Of a stretch of DNA of 64,000 nt, positions 41,815-52,802 are shown one piece after another. The DNA comes from Listeria cossartiae subsp. cayugensis (GTDB lineage Bacteria > Bacillota > Bacilli > Lactobacillales > Listeriaceae). The notes below the pieces were generated by a model, which did no database searches, was not told the DNA's origin, and was given only the letters and a program-made list of their open reading frames with translations. The stretch covers positions 434,001 to 498,000 of the forward strand of contig NZ_JAARZC010000002.1 of NCBI RefSeq assembly GCF_014229095.1, read 5' to 3'. Both the position numbers and the translations under genes were made by a program. The stretch's first letter is position 1, and the number at the start of each line of letters is the position of its first letter.

Positions 41815-43014
41815 ATGCAAGGAAAAAATATCTTACTCGCAGTGTCTGGTGGCATTGCTGTTTATAAAGCAGTCGCACTTACAAGTAAATTAACGCAAGC
41901 CGGAGCAAACGTCAAAGTCATGATGACCGAGCACGCACAGGAATTTGTCCCACCGCTTTCGTTTCAAGTATTATCTAAAAATGACGTTTATACTGATACA
42001 TTTGACGAAAAAAAATCTAGCGTAGTCGCGCATATCGATTTAGCAGACTGGGCTGATTTAGTTATTGTCGCACCAGCAACCGCAAATGTGATTGGCAAAA
42101 TGGCAAATGGCATCGCGGACGATATGGTAACAACAACGATTCTTGCAACTGAAGCGCCAGTTTGGGTAGCACCAGCAATGAATGTCCATATGATTCAGCA
42201 TCCAGCAGTCATTCGAAATATTAATCAACTATACGCAGATGGAGTCCGTTTTATCGAGCCAGAAGAAGGTTACTTGGCATGTGGCTATGTTGGCCGCGGT
42301 CGCCTCGAAGAACCAGAAAAAATTGTTCTCCGTATTGCTGAATTTTTTCAAGAAGATAATGATTTATTACGCGATAAAAACGTCCTAGTAACAGCCGGCG
42401 CGACTCGCGAAAAACTAGATCCAGTACGCTATTTCACCAACCATTCTACAGGCAAAATGGGCTTTAGTATTGCCGAATCCGCCGCTCGTCATGGCGCAAA
42501 CGTTACACTCGTTACGACAAGCAAGGCACTTCCCGTACCGCCTGGTGTAGAAGCAATTTACGTTGAATCTGCAGAAGAAATGTACCAAGCTGTGAATGAG
42601 CGAAAAGTCGCGCAAGATGTTTTTGTGATGACGGCTGCCGTAGCGGATTACACGCCAGCACAAGTTTCAGACCAAAAAATCAAAAAACAACCAGGCGATT
42701 TTACGATTGAAATGAAACGAACAAAAGACATTTTACTCGAAATCGGTCAACATAAAACAGCCGAGCAAGTCGTGATTGGTTTTGCCGCAGAAACCGAAAA
42801 CTTAGAAGCCAATGCACTAAAAAAACTAACGTCCAAAAATGCTGATATGATTGTCGCAAATAATATTAGCGAAGCTGGCGCAGGTTTTTCTGGAGATACG
42901 AATATCGTGACATTTTATCGTAAAGATGGTTCCAGCGAGGCGTTACCGATACTAGACAAAAAAGAAGTTGCTGAACATATCATCGAAGAAGCTGCTAACT
43001 TTTTAAGGAAGTGA
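41815..43014 (+). CDS. coaBC: Phosphopantothenoylcysteine synthetase/decarboxylase
   Basis: A bifunctional CoA-biosynthesis enzyme of 399 aa. The N-terminal flavin decarboxylase half (CoaC, about 1-190) has SGGIAVYKA, the active-site His in VAHIDLADWADL, and the Cys in ACGYVGRGRL. The C-terminal synthetase half (CoaB) begins with VTAGATREKLDPVR and has ITNH-type STGKMG. It leads the operon with priA, fmt and rsmB. Confidence 0.97.
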   Translation: MQGKNILLAVSGGIAVYKAVALTSKLTQAGANVKVMMTEHAQEFVPPLSFQVLSKNDVYTDTFDEKKSSVVAHIDLADWADLVIVAPATANVIGKMANGIADDMVTTTILATEAPVWVAPAMNVHMIQHPAVIRNINQLYADGVRFIEPEEGYLACGYVGRGRLEEPEKIVLRIAEFFQEDNDLLRDKNVLVTAGATREKLDPVRYFTNHSTGKMGFSIAESAARHGANVTLVTTSKALPVPPGVEAIYVESAEEMYQAVNERKVAQDVFVMTAAVADYTPAQVSDQKIKKQPGDFTIEMKRTKDILLEIGQHKTAEQVVIGFAAETENLEANALKKLTSKNADMIVANNISEAGAGFSGDTNIVTFYRKDGSSEALPILDKKEVAEHIIEEAANFLRK

Positions 43015-43018
43015 ACGA

Positions 43019-45412
43019 ATGATTAAGATTGCGAAAGTAATTGTGGACGTGCCCGCCATGCAAGTGGACCGTCCATTTGATTATTTTATTCCAGAAGATT
43101 TAGAAGAACTTATTCGCCCTGGCATGCGAGTGAGTGTCCCGTTTGGAAATCGTAAAATACAAGGTTTTGTTGTCGCCCTTGGTGAAACAGAAGAAAATCC
43201 GAAATTAAAAGGTATTGATGGCGTGATGGATTTAGCACCAGTTTTGAATGAGGAACTGATGGAACTAGGCGACTGGTTGGCGGAAGATACGCTTAGTTTT
43301 CGCGTTTCAGCTTATCAAGCCATGTTACCAGCTGCACTACGAGCGAAATATGAAAAATATTTTTTGCGATTAGACGAAGAAAACGAAGAACTAGAACAGC
43401 TATTTGAAGGCTATGAAACGCTTGATTGGAAAGTAGCTGAAGCACGCGGTTTGCTCAAACAAATTGGCAAATGGGTGCAAGAAGGTAGCGTGGAAGTTGT
43501 CTACCAAGTGAAAAATAAAATCACCAACAAAAAAGTTCGCGTTGTGAGTTGCCTAAAAGCGCCGCATCAATTAGCTGAAATAATAGAAGATATGCCCAAA
43601 AATGCCAAAGCACAGTCACGCGTACTTGCCTTTTTTCAAGCTTTCGAAGGTCCAGAAATTACCGCAGTCGAACTGAAAAAGCAAGCCGAAACAACGGATG
43701 CAACCATCAAAAAATTAGTAGACCTAGGTTTGCTCACTATCCAAGAAAAAATCATTTCGCGCGACCCATACGAAAACCACCAATTTGAAAAAAGCGAATC
43801 ACTTGAGTTACTACCAGACCAACAAACGGCTTGCGAGAAAATAAGCGCAGCATCAGAACAAGAAACTTTCTTAATTCATGGGGTTACCGGAAGCGGGAAA
43901 ACTGAAATATACTTACAAACAATCGAAGCCAAACTTAAAGAAGGCAAAGAAGCAATCGTTTTAGTACCAGAAATCTCTTTAACACCACAAATGGTTGAAC
44001 GTTTCAAAAGCCGTTTTGGAAGTGAAGTGGCGGTGTTACACAGTGCGCTTTCTTCAGGAGAAAAATACGATGAATGGCGCAAAATTGAACGAAAAGAAGC
44101 TCGCGTGGTCGTTGGAGCTCGTTCCGCCGTATTTGCTCCATTTGAGAATCTCGGCATTATTATTATCGACGAAGAACACGAAGCTAGTTATAAGCAAGAA
44201 GATAATCCGCGGTATCATGCAAGAGATGTAGCGATTTGGCGCGCAACAAAATACCAATGTCCGGTCGTTCTCGGCAGCGCCACCCCGTCACTTGAATCTT
44301 TTGCAAGGGCGAAAAAGGGTGTTTATACGTTAATTGAATTGCCGAGCCGGGTCAATGATCGCGCAATGCCGGAAGTGAATGTCGTGGATATGCGCGAAGA
44401 ACTACGCAAAGAAAACCGCACTGAATTTTCGACCGAACTATTAGAAAAAATCAAAGACCGAATCGCCAAAAAAGAACAAACGGTTTTAATGCTGAATCGC
44501 CGCGGTTATTCTTCCTTTGTGATGTGCCGGGATTGCGGTTATGTCGTGGAATGCCCGAATTGCGATATTTCACTCACTTATCATCAATCAAGCAACCAAA
44601 TGAAATGCCATTACTGCGGCCATGAAGAACGCGTACCGCAAAAATGCCCAAGCTGTGAAGGCGAGCATATTCGCTATTTTGGAACAGGTACCCAAAAAGT
44701 AGAAGAAAGCTTAACAAAATTAATTCCAGAAGCCCGCGTTATTCGAATGGATGTTGATACAACTCGAACAAAAGGCGCCCATGAAAAGCTACTCAACAGC
44801 TTTCGTAATCACGAAGCCGATATTTTGCTCGGAACACAAATGATTGCTAAAGGGCTAGACTTTCCAGATATTACGTTAGTAGGGGTATTGAACGCCGACA
44901 CGATGCTCCATTTACCAGACTTCCGCGCCTCAGAACGAACTTTCCAATTACTCACACAAGTAAGCGGACGGGCAGGGCGCCACGAACGAACCGGTGAAGT
45001 AGTCGTGCAAAGCTACAATCCAGAACATTACAGCATCGAATTCGCCAAGAAGCATGATTTTATCGGCTTTTATAATCACGAAATGCAACTGCGAAAAATG
45101 GGCTCTTATCCGCCATTTTATTACTTAACGATGATTAATGTTAGCGATGAAAATGAAATGAAAGCCATTCGCACCATTCAAGAAATGGCCCAATTTTTAC
45201 GCGGGAAGTTAGGTCCAGATGCCGTCATTCTTGGCCCTGTACCAAGCACCATCACCCGAATCAAAAACAAATATCGCTACCAGTGCATTATAAAATATAA
45301 AATCGAACCAAACTTAAAAAAAGAACTAAAAACATTAATCACCCATTATCAAAAAGACCAACAAAAAGGTTTAACAATCACGATTGACGTGCAACCTTAC
45401 GTATTAATGTAG
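43019..45412 (+). CDS. priA: Primosomal replication restart helicase PriA
   Basis: A 797 aa 3'-5' helicase that reloads the replisome at stalled forks. An N-terminal DNA-binding domain is followed by the helicase core with Walker [21 protein letters not shown] (DEEH box) and [11 protein letters not shown] (motif VI). The zinc-binding Cys cluster is [13 protein letters not shown] and CHYCGH, KCPSC. It lies 4 bp after coaBC. Confidence 0.97.
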   Translation: MIKIAKVIVDVPAMQVDRPFDYFIPEDLEELIRPGMRVSVPFGNRKIQGFVVALGETEENPKLKGIDGVMDLAPVLNEELMELGDWLAEDTLSFRVSAYQAMLPAALRAKYEKYFLRLDEENEELEQLFEGYETLDWKVAEARGLLKQIGKWVQEGSVEVVYQVKNKITNKKVRVVSCLKAPHQLAEIIEDMPKNAKAQSRVLAFFQAFEGPEITAVELKKQAETTDATIKKLVDLGLLTIQEKIISRDPYENHQFEKSESLELLPDQQTACEKISAASEQETFLIHGVTGSGKTEIYLQTIEAKLKEGKEAIVLVPEISLTPQMVERFKSRFGSEVAVLHSALSSGEKYDEWRKIERKEARVVVGARSAVFAPFENLGIIIIDEEHEASYKQEDNPRYHARDVAIWRATKYQCPVVLGSATPSLESFARAKKGVYTLIELPSRVNDRAMPEVNVVDMREELRKENRTEFSTELLEKIKDRIAKKEQTVLMLNRRGYSSFVMCRDCGYVVECPNCDISLTYHQSSNQMKCHYCGHEERVPQKCPSCEGEHIRYFGTGTQKVEESLTKLIPEARVIRMDVDTTRTKGAHEKLLNSFRNHEADILLGTQMIAKGLDFPDITLVGVLNADTMLHLPDFRASERTFQLLTQVSGRAGRHERTGEVVVQSYNPEHYSIEFAKKHDFIGFYNHEMQLRKMGSYPPFYYLTMINVSDENEMKAIRTIQEMAQFLRGKLGPDAVILGPVPSTITRIKNKYRYQCIIKYKIEPNLKKELKTLITHYQKDQQKGLTITIDVQPYVLM

Positions 45413-45425
45413 AAGGAGCAAACCA

Positions 45426-46364
45426 ATGACAAAAATTATTTTTATGGGAACACCGGCATTTTCCGTCCCAGTTTTAGAGCAATTAGCCGGCGCGTATGAT
45501 GTTATTGCAGTTGTTACCCAACCAGATCGACCAGTGGGACGCAAACGAGTACTAACACCGCCACCTGTCAAAAAAGCAGCTTTAGAATTAAATATTCCAG
45601 TTTATCAACCAGAAAAATTACGCACATCAAGTGAACTAGAGGAACTTATTGCGCTTGAAGCGGACTTGCTTGTAACAGCCGCATATGGCCAAATTTTGCC
45701 AAATAGTTTACTTGAATCACCTAAACACGGCGCCATCAATGTCCACGCGTCACTCTTACCAGAATATCGTGGTGGTGCTCCGGTTCATTATGCATTGCTT
45801 GACGGGAAAACGGAAACAGGCGTGACTATCATGTATATGGTAGAAAAATTGGATGCTGGCGATATGATTAGCCAGCGCAAAATTCCAATTACAGAGGAAG
45901 ATAATACCGGCACGATGTTTGATAAATTAAGCGAACTAGGTGCGGAATTATTGATGGACACATTACCAGACTTTTTAGCAGGAAAAATTACCGCCATCCC
46001 GCAAGACCAAGAAAAAGTAACGTTCGCGCGTAACATTTCTAGAGAACAAGAAAAAATCGACTGGACAAAACCGGGACGTACTATTTTCAACCAAATTCGT
46101 GGACTGTCTCCTTGGCCAGTTGCCTATACAACACTTGAAGAAAAACCGTTTAAAATTTGGGAAGCAACCTATGAAGATACTAAAGCTAGCGGCGAACCAG
46201 GTACGATTTTAACCGACAAATCCACACTTAAAATCATCACTGGTGACGGAACACTCATCGTACCAACAGTAATCCAACCAGCAGGAAAACCGAAGATGGA
46301 TATTCATGCTTTCATGTCCGGTGCTGGCAGAAATTTAAGCAAGACGACAAGGTTTGGTGAATAA
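45426..46364 (+). CDS. fmt: Methionyl-tRNA formyltransferase
   Basis: Formylates initiator Met-tRNA. The 312 aa protein has [11 protein letters not shown], the catalytic [13 protein letters not shown] with Asn/His region, and a C-terminal OB-like domain. The RBS is GAAGGAG. The stop codon directly abuts the rsmB ATG. Confidence 0.97.
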   Translation: MTKIIFMGTPAFSVPVLEQLAGAYDVIAVVTQPDRPVGRKRVLTPPPVKKAALELNIPVYQPEKLRTSSELEELIALEADLLVTAAYGQILPNSLLESPKHGAINVHASLLPEYRGGAPVHYALLDGKTETGVTIMYMVEKLDAGDMISQRKIPITEEDNTGTMFDKLSELGAELLMDTLPDFLAGKITAIPQDQEKVTFARNISREQEKIDWTKPGRTIFNQIRGLSPWPVAYTTLEEKPFKIWEATYEDTKASGEPGTILTDKSTLKIITGDGTLIVPTVIQPAGKPKMDIHAFMSGAGRNLSKTTRFGE

Positions 46365-47699
46365 ATGAAAAAACAAAAAACAGTTCGTGCAATTGCACTC
46401 GAACTTATCATTAAAATCGAAAACAATCAATCATACAGCCATTTATTAATTAATGATGCACTGAAAAAACAAAAGTTAAACCCACTTGATAAAGGTTTAC
46501 TTACAGAACTAGTATACGGAACAACCCAGCGCAAAATTACGCTTGATTACTATTTAGCCCCATTTTTAAATAAAGAACCAGATAACTGGGTGAAAAATTT
46601 ACTAAGAATGTCCGTTTACCAATTAACTTTCTTAGATAAAATTCCTGAACACGCGATTTTAAATGAAGCTGGTGATATCGCGAAAGACTTAGGGCACCAA
46701 GGCGTAACGAAATTCGTCAATGGGGTGCTGCGGAATGTTATTCGTAAAGGCGTTCCAAGTATCGATGCAATCAAAGATCCCGTGCAAAAAATTGCTGTTG
46801 AAACAAGCTTGCCAGAATGGTTAGCGAAAAGATGGGCGGAGCAATATGGTCTCGAAAAACTACGTGAAATCGGCCTAGCATTCCTAGTGGCGCCGCATCA
46901 AAGTATTCGTGTCAACCAAACGGAAATTCCAACTGAACAGCTAATCAAAGAACTAAACGATCAAGGAATCAGCGTGACGCGCAATGAATTTATCGACGAA
47001 GCGTTACTCGTTGAAAAAGGTTCCGTCGCAGAAACAAAAGCATATAAAGACGGCAAATGTAGCATTCAAGACGAAAGCTCGATGCTCGCAGCTTACGCAC
47101 TTCAACTGGAAGACAATTTAACCGTATTAGATGCTTGTGCTGCACCAGGCGGGAAAACGACCCATATCGCAGAGAAAATGCACGGTACAGGAATGGTTCA
47201 TGCGCTTGATATCCATGAAAAGAAAACCAAATTAATTGATCAAGCTGCAAAACGATTGCAACTACTCAATATTCGTACCGCCCATTTAGATGCAAGAACT
47301 GCGAGCACGATGTTTGAACCAGCAACTTTTGACCGGATTTTAGTCGATGCGCCGTGCTCTGGCTTTGGTGTTTTACGCAGAAAACCAGACATTAAATACG
47401 CAAAAACGGAAAAAGATATTCACAAATTAGCAGAAATTCAATTAGCAATCTTAGATGATGTTAGCCAATTGGTAAAAGAAAATGGTATATTAGTTTATAG
47501 TACATGTACCATTGATAAGGAAGAAAATGAAACAGTTCTCCGTGCTTTCCTAGAAAAGCATCCGGAATTTAACATAGAACCTGTTGTGCTTCCTGAAAAA
47601 TTGGCGCAAATCAAGAAGGACGATTATATTCAACTTTTACCGACAGATATTGGAAGCGATGGTTTCTTCGTTTCTAGCCTTAGAAAAGTGAAGTCCTGA
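46365..47699 (+). CDS. rsmB: 16S rRNA m5C967 methyltransferase RsmB
   Basis: A 444 aa SAM-dependent methyltransferase (Sun/RsmB). An N-terminal NusB-like RNA-binding domain (about 1-140) is followed by the SAM site DACAAPGGKTTH, the nucleophile motif DAPCSGFG and STCTIDKEENE with the second Cys. There is zero gap to fmt. Confidence 0.96.
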   Translation: MKKQKTVRAIALELIIKIENNQSYSHLLINDALKKQKLNPLDKGLLTELVYGTTQRKITLDYYLAPFLNKEPDNWVKNLLRMSVYQLTFLDKIPEHAILNEAGDIAKDLGHQGVTKFVNGVLRNVIRKGVPSIDAIKDPVQKIAVETSLPEWLAKRWAEQYGLEKLREIGLAFLVAPHQSIRVNQTEIPTEQLIKELNDQGISVTRNEFIDEALLVEKGSVAETKAYKDGKCSIQDESSMLAAYALQLEDNLTVLDACAAPGGKTTHIAEKMHGTGMVHALDIHEKKTKLIDQAAKRLQLLNIRTAHLDARTASTMFEPATFDRILVDAPCSGFGVLRRKPDIKYAKTEKDIHKLAEIQLAILDDVSQLVKENGILVYSTCTIDKEENETVLRAFLEKHPEFNIEPVVLPEKLAQIKKDDYIQLLPTDIGSDGFFVSSLRKVKS

Positions 47700-47721
47700 A
47701 AAATTAGTGAGGTGCTTTTAA

Positions 47722-48480
47722 ATGCATGCAGAATTTAGAACAGATAGAGGCAGAATAAGACATCATAATGAAGACAATGGTGGCGTCTTTGAAAATAAAG
47801 ACAACCAGCCAATTGTCATTGTTGCAGACGGCATGGGTGGTCACCGCGCAGGAGACGTGGCGAGCGAAATGGCTGTTCGTTTACTAAGCGACGCATGGAA
47901 AGAAACGACCGCACTTTTGACCGCGGAAGAAATTGAAACGTGGCTTCAAAAAACAATTCAAGAAGTTAACAAACAAATTGTTCTTTATGCGGAAAGTGAA
48001 ATGGACCTCAATGGCATGGGGACAACACTTGTAGCTGCAATTATGGCACAGTCACAAGTCGTTATCGCTAATGTTGGGGATAGTCGTGGTTATTTACTTC
48101 AAAATAACGTTCTACGCCAACTTACCGAAGATCATTCGCTCGTACATGAACTTCTTAGAACAGGTGAAATTAGCAAAGAAGATGCCATGAATCACCCACG
48201 GAAAAATATCCTTTTACGCGCACTTGGAGTAGAAGGGAAAGTAGAAGTCGATACGTTTGTCGTACCTTTTCAAACGAGTGATACGTTACTGCTTTGTTCC
48301 GATGGCTTAACGAATATGGTTCCTGAAGTAGAAATGGAAGAAATTTTAAAAAGTAAACGGACTCTTTCCGAAAAAGCAGATGTATTTATTACAAAAGCGA
48401 ATTCGTATGGGGGAGAAGATAATATTACTGTGCTGTTAGTCGAACGAGATCTGACGCAGAAAGGGAGGGACGCTTCATGA
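47722..48480 (+). CDS. stp: PP2C-type Ser/Thr phosphatase Stp
   Basis: A 252 aa Mn-dependent phosphatase that reverses PrkA phosphorylation. Metal-site motifs are in order: DRGRIRHHNEDN, ADGMGGH, GDSRGY, and the C-terminal GGEDNITVL. In L. monocytogenes Stp also acts on EF-Tu (published). It overlaps prkA by 4 bp, so phosphatase and kinase are made together. Confidence 0.96.
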   Translation: MHAEFRTDRGRIRHHNEDNGGVFENKDNQPIVIVADGMGGHRAGDVASEMAVRLLSDAWKETTALLTAEEIETWLQKTIQEVNKQIVLYAESEMDLNGMGTTLVAAIMAQSQVVIANVGDSRGYLLQNNVLRQLTEDHSLVHELLRTGEISKEDAMNHPRKNILLRALGVEGKVEVDTFVVPFQTSDTLLLCSDGLTNMVPEVEMEEILKSKRTLSEKADVFITKANSYGGEDNITVLLVERDLTQKGRDAS

Positions 48481-50444
48481 TGATTGGTAAACGATTAAGT
48501 GATCGATATAAGATTTTACATGCAATAGGCGGCGGCGGAATGGCCAATGTGTACTTGGCGCATGATATTATTCTTGATAGAGACGTTGCAGTGAAAATTT
48601 TACGCATTGATTTAGCAGATGAGAGCAACCTTATTCGTCGATTCCAACGAGAAGCTCAATCGGCAACGAGTTTAGTTCACCCTAATATTGTTAGTGTGTA
48701 TGACGTTGGTGAAGAAAATGATTTGCATTATATTGTAATGGAGCATGTGGATGGAATGGACTTAAAACAGTACATTCACGAAAATCACCCAATCAGCTAC
48801 GACAAAGCAGTCGATATTATGTTACAAATCGTTTCTGCCGTAGCCATTGCCCATCAACATCATATTATTCACCGCGATTTAAAACCGCAAAACATTTTGA
48901 TTGATCATGATGGCGTGGTAAAAATTACCGATTTTGGAATTGCGATGGCACTTTCAGAAACGTCGATTACACAAACCAATTCCTTACTTGGCTCTGTTCA
49001 TTATTTATCTCCAGAACAAGCACGTGGCGGAATGGCAACTCAAAAATCAGACATTTATTCGCTAGGAATCGTGTTATACGAACTATTAACTGGAAAAGTA
49101 CCTTTTGACGGTGAATCAGCAGTTTCAATTGCGATTAAGCATTTGCAAGCAGACATCCCGTCCGCAAGAGCGCAAAATCCAGAAATACCACAAAGCCTAG
49201 AAAATATTATTATTAAAGCAACTGCAAAAGATCCATTTTTACGTTACCAAAACGCAGAAGAAATGGAAAAAGACTTGCAAACCTGCTTGAACCCAGACAG
49301 ACTAAACGAGCCGAAATACGTTTTCCCAACAGATGATGGTGATACGAAAGCTATTCCAATCATCGCGACGAAAGAAACGATGAAGAATCTCGATAAAACC
49401 ATTGTCCCAGAAGGAAAAGTAGCCGCAGCTGAAACGACACCAGATGAGAAAAAAGGCAAGAAAAAGAAAAAAATGAGCAAGAAAAAGAAAATTGCTATCA
49501 TCGTTTCGTCGGTTATCGCCATTTTTGCCATTGCGATTTTACTACTTTGGCTTCTTGGTAAAAGTCCAGATGAAGTAGCTGTACCGGATGTTTCTGGTAA
49601 AACAGAAGACCAAGCAGTAGCGCTCCTTCAAAAAGAAGGCTTTGTCATCGGGAAAACCGCCGAGAAAAATAGCGATGAAGTGGCGGAAGGAAAAGTCATT
49701 AATACCGACCCAGCAGCAGGCGATATGAAAGAAAAAGGAACAAAAATCAATTTATTTGTAAGCATAGGCTCCAAAAAAATAACGATGGAAAACTACACCG
49801 GAAGAAGCTACACCGATACAAAAGCGTTACTTGAGCAACAAGGTTTTAAAAATATTTCGTCCGAGGAAGCATATAGCTCCGAAGTTGGCAAAGGCATGAT
49901 TATTAGCCAAACGCCAGCACAAGGAACCGAAGTAGTAGCCAAATCGACTAACGTGAAGTTCGTTGTAAGTAAAGGTGCAGAACCAATCACGCTGAAAGAC
50001 TTACGAGGTTATACGAAAACTGCTGTAGAAGATTACGCATCATCCCTTGGCCTAAAAGTTTCCAGTAAAGAAGAAAATTCTGATTCTGTTGAAAAAGGAC
50101 AAGTAATTTCGCAGTCCCCATCAGCCGGATCAAATGTTTCAGCGGGAGATACGATCGAAATCGTCATTTCTGCTGGACCGAAAGAAAAACAAGTCAAAGA
50201 AGTAACGAAAACATTTAACATCGCTTATACCCCAAGTGATGAAGAAAATCCACAACCACAGAAAATTCAAATTTACATTCAAGATAAAAACCACAGCATG
50301 ACAAGTTCTTACCGAGAATTGACGATTACACAAAACACTTCGGTAGAAATCACTTTCCAAATTGAAGAAGGTACTAGTGCAGGTTATAAAATCATGAGTG
50401 ATGGTAAAGTAATCGATGAAGGCACAGTCCCTTATCCAAAATAA
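48477..50444 (+). CDS. prkA: PASTA-domain Ser/Thr kinase PrkA
   Basis: A 655 aa membrane kinase. The cytosolic kinase domain (about 1-270) has IGGGGMANVYLA, AVKIL Lys, HRDLKPQN (catalytic Asp about 134) and DFGIA. A juxtamembrane basic stretch (KKGKKKKKMSKKKK) leads to one transmembrane helix (about 339-360), then three PASTA repeats (about 365-570) that sense muropeptides or lipid II, and a short extra C-terminal domain. It coordinates cell-wall metabolism and beta-lactam tolerance in Listeria. Confidence 0.96.
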   Translation: MMIGKRLSDRYKILHAIGGGGMANVYLAHDIILDRDVAVKILRIDLADESNLIRRFQREAQSATSLVHPNIVSVYDVGEENDLHYIVMEHVDGMDLKQYIHENHPISYDKAVDIMLQIVSAVAIAHQHHIIHRDLKPQNILIDHDGVVKITDFGIAMALSETSITQTNSLLGSVHYLSPEQARGGMATQKSDIYSLGIVLYELLTGKVPFDGESAVSIAIKHLQADIPSARAQNPEIPQSLENIIIKATAKDPFLRYQNAEEMEKDLQTCLNPDRLNEPKYVFPTDDGDTKAIPIIATKETMKNLDKTIVPEGKVAAAETTPDEKKGKKKKKMSKKKKIAIIVSSVIAIFAIAILLLWLLGKSPDEVAVPDVSGKTEDQAVALLQKEGFVIGKTAEKNSDEVAEGKVINTDPAAGDMKEKGTKINLFVSIGSKKITMENYTGRSYTDTKALLEQQGFKNISSEEAYSSEVGKGMIISQTPAQGTEVVAKSTNVKFVVSKGAEPITLKDLRGYTKTAVEDYASSLGLKVSSKEENSDSVEKGQVISQSPSAGSNVSAGDTIEIVISAGPKEKQVKEVTKTFNIAYTPSDEENPQPQKIQIYIQDKNHSMTSSYRELTITQNTSVEITFQIEEGTSAGYKIMSDGKVIDEGTVPYPK

Positions 50445-50462
50445 AAATAGAACGGAGGAAAT

Positions 50463-51338
50463 GTGCTGGAAGGACAAATTATCAAAGCGTTGAGCGGATT
50501 TTACTATGTATTTTCAGAAGGAAATGTTTATCAATGTCGCGCACGGGGGAACTTTAGAAAGCGAAATATTTCCCCGCTTGTTGGCGACGATGTAGAATTT
50601 CAAATCGAAAATAAAACGGACGGTTATATTTTAGATGTGATGTCTCGGGAGAATGCCCTTGTGCGTCCTCCTGTGGCAAACATCGATATTGCAATTTTAG
50701 TATTTTCAGCAGTAGAACCCGATTTTTCCACGAACCTAGCAGACCGTTTTTTAGTGGCGATTGAAAAAGAAGACATCAAACCCGTTATTTGTATTAGCAA
50801 AATGGACTTAGCATCAGAAGCGGAAAAAGAGCAGATTGCGGTCTATAAAGATATTTATGAAAATATCGGCTATGATGTGTTCGTTACAAATGATGAGCCA
50901 GATAAAGAAGCGATTAAAGATTACATCAGCGGCAAAATCGCAGTAATCGCCGGACAATCAGGTGTTGGGAAATCTACTTTGTTAAACAGTTTAAATAGCG
51001 ATTTAACTTTAAAAACAGCCGAGATCTCGAACTCGCTTGGTCGCGGAAAGCATACAACGAGACATGTGGAACTGATGCCAATTGGGGATGGTTTTGTCGC
51101 CGATACACCTGGTTTTAGTTCGATTGAATGGGATGACTTACAACCGGAAACACTACAATTTTGTTTTCCAGAAATAGAAGACCGTCGTAGTGGTTGTAAA
51201 TTCCGCGGCTGTATGCACGAAAACGAACCAAACTGTGCAGTGAAAACAGCTGTTGAAGCAAATGAAATAGCAGAATTTCGTTATAAACACTATATCCAAA
51301 TTTTACAAGAATTAAAAAACAGAAAGCCGAGGTATTAA
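50463..51338 (+). CDS. rsgA: Ribosome small subunit GTPase RsgA
   Basis: A circularly permuted GTPase of 291 aa that checks late 30S maturation. An N-terminal OB fold is followed by G4 SKMDL before G1 GQSGVGKSTLLN and G3 DTPGF, then a zinc-binding end (GCKFRGCMHENEPNC). It starts with GTG behind GGAGGAA. It follows prkA by 18 bp. The orthologue in B. subtilis (YloQ/CpgA) is also next to prkC. Confidence 0.96.
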   Translation: MLEGQIIKALSGFYYVFSEGNVYQCRARGNFRKRNISPLVGDDVEFQIENKTDGYILDVMSRENALVRPPVANIDIAILVFSAVEPDFSTNLADRFLVAIEKEDIKPVICISKMDLASEAEKEQIAVYKDIYENIGYDVFVTNDEPDKEAIKDYISGKIAVIAGQSGVGKSTLLNSLNSDLTLKTAEISNSLGRGKHTTRHVELMPIGDGFVADTPGFSSIEWDDLQPETLQFCFPEIEDRRSGCKFRGCMHENEPNCAVKTAVEANEIAEFRYKHYIQILQELKNRKPRY

Positions 51339-51340
51339 GA

Positions 51341-51997
51341 ATGGGAAAAATAGCTCCTTCGATTTTAAGTGCAGACTTTGCAAATCTTGCGAGAGATATT
51401 AAAGAAGTAGAAAATTGCGGCGCAGACTACATCCATATTGACGTTATGGACGGACATTTCGTTCCAAATATTACTTTTGGTCCCGCTGTTGTTCAAGCAA
51501 TTCGTCCGGAAACGAAACTACCACTTGATGTTCATTTAATGATTGAAAACCCGGATACGTATATTCCAGAATTTGCAAAAGCGGGTGCTGACTACATTAC
51601 CGTGCATGTCGAAGCTTGTACGCATCTTCACCGTACTTTACAATTAATTCGTTCTTACGGTGTCAAAGCCGGAGCAGTACTTAATCCAGCAACACCAATT
51701 GACGTTTTACAACATGTATTAAATGAACTAGACATGGTTTTATTTATGACCGTAAATCCTGGTTTTGGCGGACAAAAGTTTATTCCAGAAGTATTGGAGA
51801 AAATTAGCGCCTTCAAAAAAATCGTGGATGAAAAAGGTTTAGATATTGAGATTGAAGTGGATGGCGGCGTAGATCACGACACTGCAAAATTATGCCGTGA
51901 CGCTGGTGCCAATGTATTTGTAGCGGGCAGTTACATTTACGGCAATAAAAATCGTCAAACACCGATTGATAAATTACGTGCCATTGTAGGAGAGTAA
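51341..51997 (+). CDS. rpe: Ribulose-phosphate 3-epimerase
   Basis: Pentose-phosphate enzyme of 218 aa, a TIM barrel with PSILSADFANL, HIDVMDGHFVPNITFGP (metal His and Asp), DVHLMI, and VNPGFGGQKFI. It starts 2 bp after rsgA. A hairpin separates it from thiN. Confidence 0.97.
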   Translation: MGKIAPSILSADFANLARDIKEVENCGADYIHIDVMDGHFVPNITFGPAVVQAIRPETKLPLDVHLMIENPDTYIPEFAKAGADYITVHVEACTHLHRTLQLIRSYGVKAGAVLNPATPIDVLQHVLNELDMVLFMTVNPGFGGQKFIPEVLEKISAFKKIVDEKGLDIEIEVDGGVDHDTAKLCRDAGANVFVAGSYIYGNKNRQTPIDKLRAIVGE

Positions 51998-52005
51998 GTC
52001 GACTT

Positions 52006-52033
52006 GGGCTGGGACCATCAACCGTTCCAGTCC
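52006..52033 (+). other. Hairpin in the rpe-thiN gap
   Basis: GGGCTGGGAC and GTTCCAGTCC pair over 10 bp (two G-T pairs) around an 8-nt loop. There is no U-run. It resembles an mRNA processing or stabilising element rather than a terminator. Confidence 0.55.
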
Positions 52034-52062
52034 TATTTGTTAGGAAAGAAGGGGACACAAAG

Positions 52063-52707
52063 ATGAAGATAATTCATATCATGGTTGGTGGACCTGCATC
52101 AGAACTTCCAGATTTAAAGCAATATACGAATGCAGATATTAGTTGGGTTGGCGTGGACCGCGGAGCCAAACGGTTATTAGATAGAGGAATTGTCCCAACG
52201 ATTGCGATGGGTGATTTTGATTCACTTACAGCCGAAGAATTAGCAGATTTAAAAACAAAAGTAGACGAGGTACTCGAATTCCCCGCTGAAAAAGATGAAA
52301 CTGATACGGAAATCGGCTTAAGTTGGGCAATGGAACAACACCCAGATAAAATACGCATTTTTGGCGCTACAGGAGGACGCTTGGACCATTTACTCGCGAA
52401 CCTAATGATGTTAACCAAACCACGTTTTCTAGCAGCTGTACCAGTCGTAGAATTGATTGACCGCTATAACTACATCAAAATGTACACACCAGGAAGCTAC
52501 ACAATTGAAAAATTGCCCGACAAAAAATACGTCGCCTTTACAACGATGAAAGATGTGACAGGCCTTACATTAAAAGGGTTTGCCTATCCACTTGAAAACG
52601 CTACGTATCCAGTCGGTTCGGCGCTTTCTAGCAATGAATTTGTCGAGCAAGTAGGAAAATTTTCTTTTACAACTGGAATGATTTTATTAACGCAAAGTAA
52701 CGATTAA
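52063..52707 (+). CDS. thiN: Thiamine pyrophosphokinase
   Basis: A 214 aa enzyme making thiamine diphosphate from thiamine and ATP. Visible are GVDRGAKRLLDRGIVP, MGDFDSLT, KDETDTEIGL and GATGGRLDHLLANL, the standard TPK motifs. It probably closes the coaBC operon. No TPP riboswitch precedes it. Confidence 0.96.
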   Translation: MKIIHIMVGGPASELPDLKQYTNADISWVGVDRGAKRLLDRGIVPTIAMGDFDSLTAEELADLKTKVDEVLEFPAEKDETDTEIGLSWAMEQHPDKIRIFGATGGRLDHLLANLMMLTKPRFLAAVPVVELIDRYNYIKMYTPGSYTIEKLPDKKYVAFTTMKDVTGLTLKGFAYPLENATYPVGSALSSNEFVEQVGKFSFTTGMILLTQSND

Positions 52708-52712
52708 TAAGA

Positions 52713-52748
52713 AATGCAGGCGCACGTGGCCTGTGTTTTTTTATTTTT
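52713..52748 (+). terminator. Probable terminator of thiN
   Basis: GCAGGC, loop GCACGTG, GCCTGT, then TTTTTTTATTTTT. The stem is short (5-6 bp) but the U-run is strong. Confidence 0.65.
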
Positions 52749-52753
52749 GACAA

Positions 52754-52790
52754 AGAAAAAATGCACCGACATAATTGTCGCTGCACTTGA
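52754..52790 (-). terminator. Terminator of rpmB
   Basis: On the minus strand TGCAGCGACA, loop, TGTCGGTGCA (one mismatch) then TTTTTTC. Confidence 0.85.
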
Positions 52791-52802
52791 TTTCTCCTTC
52801 AA

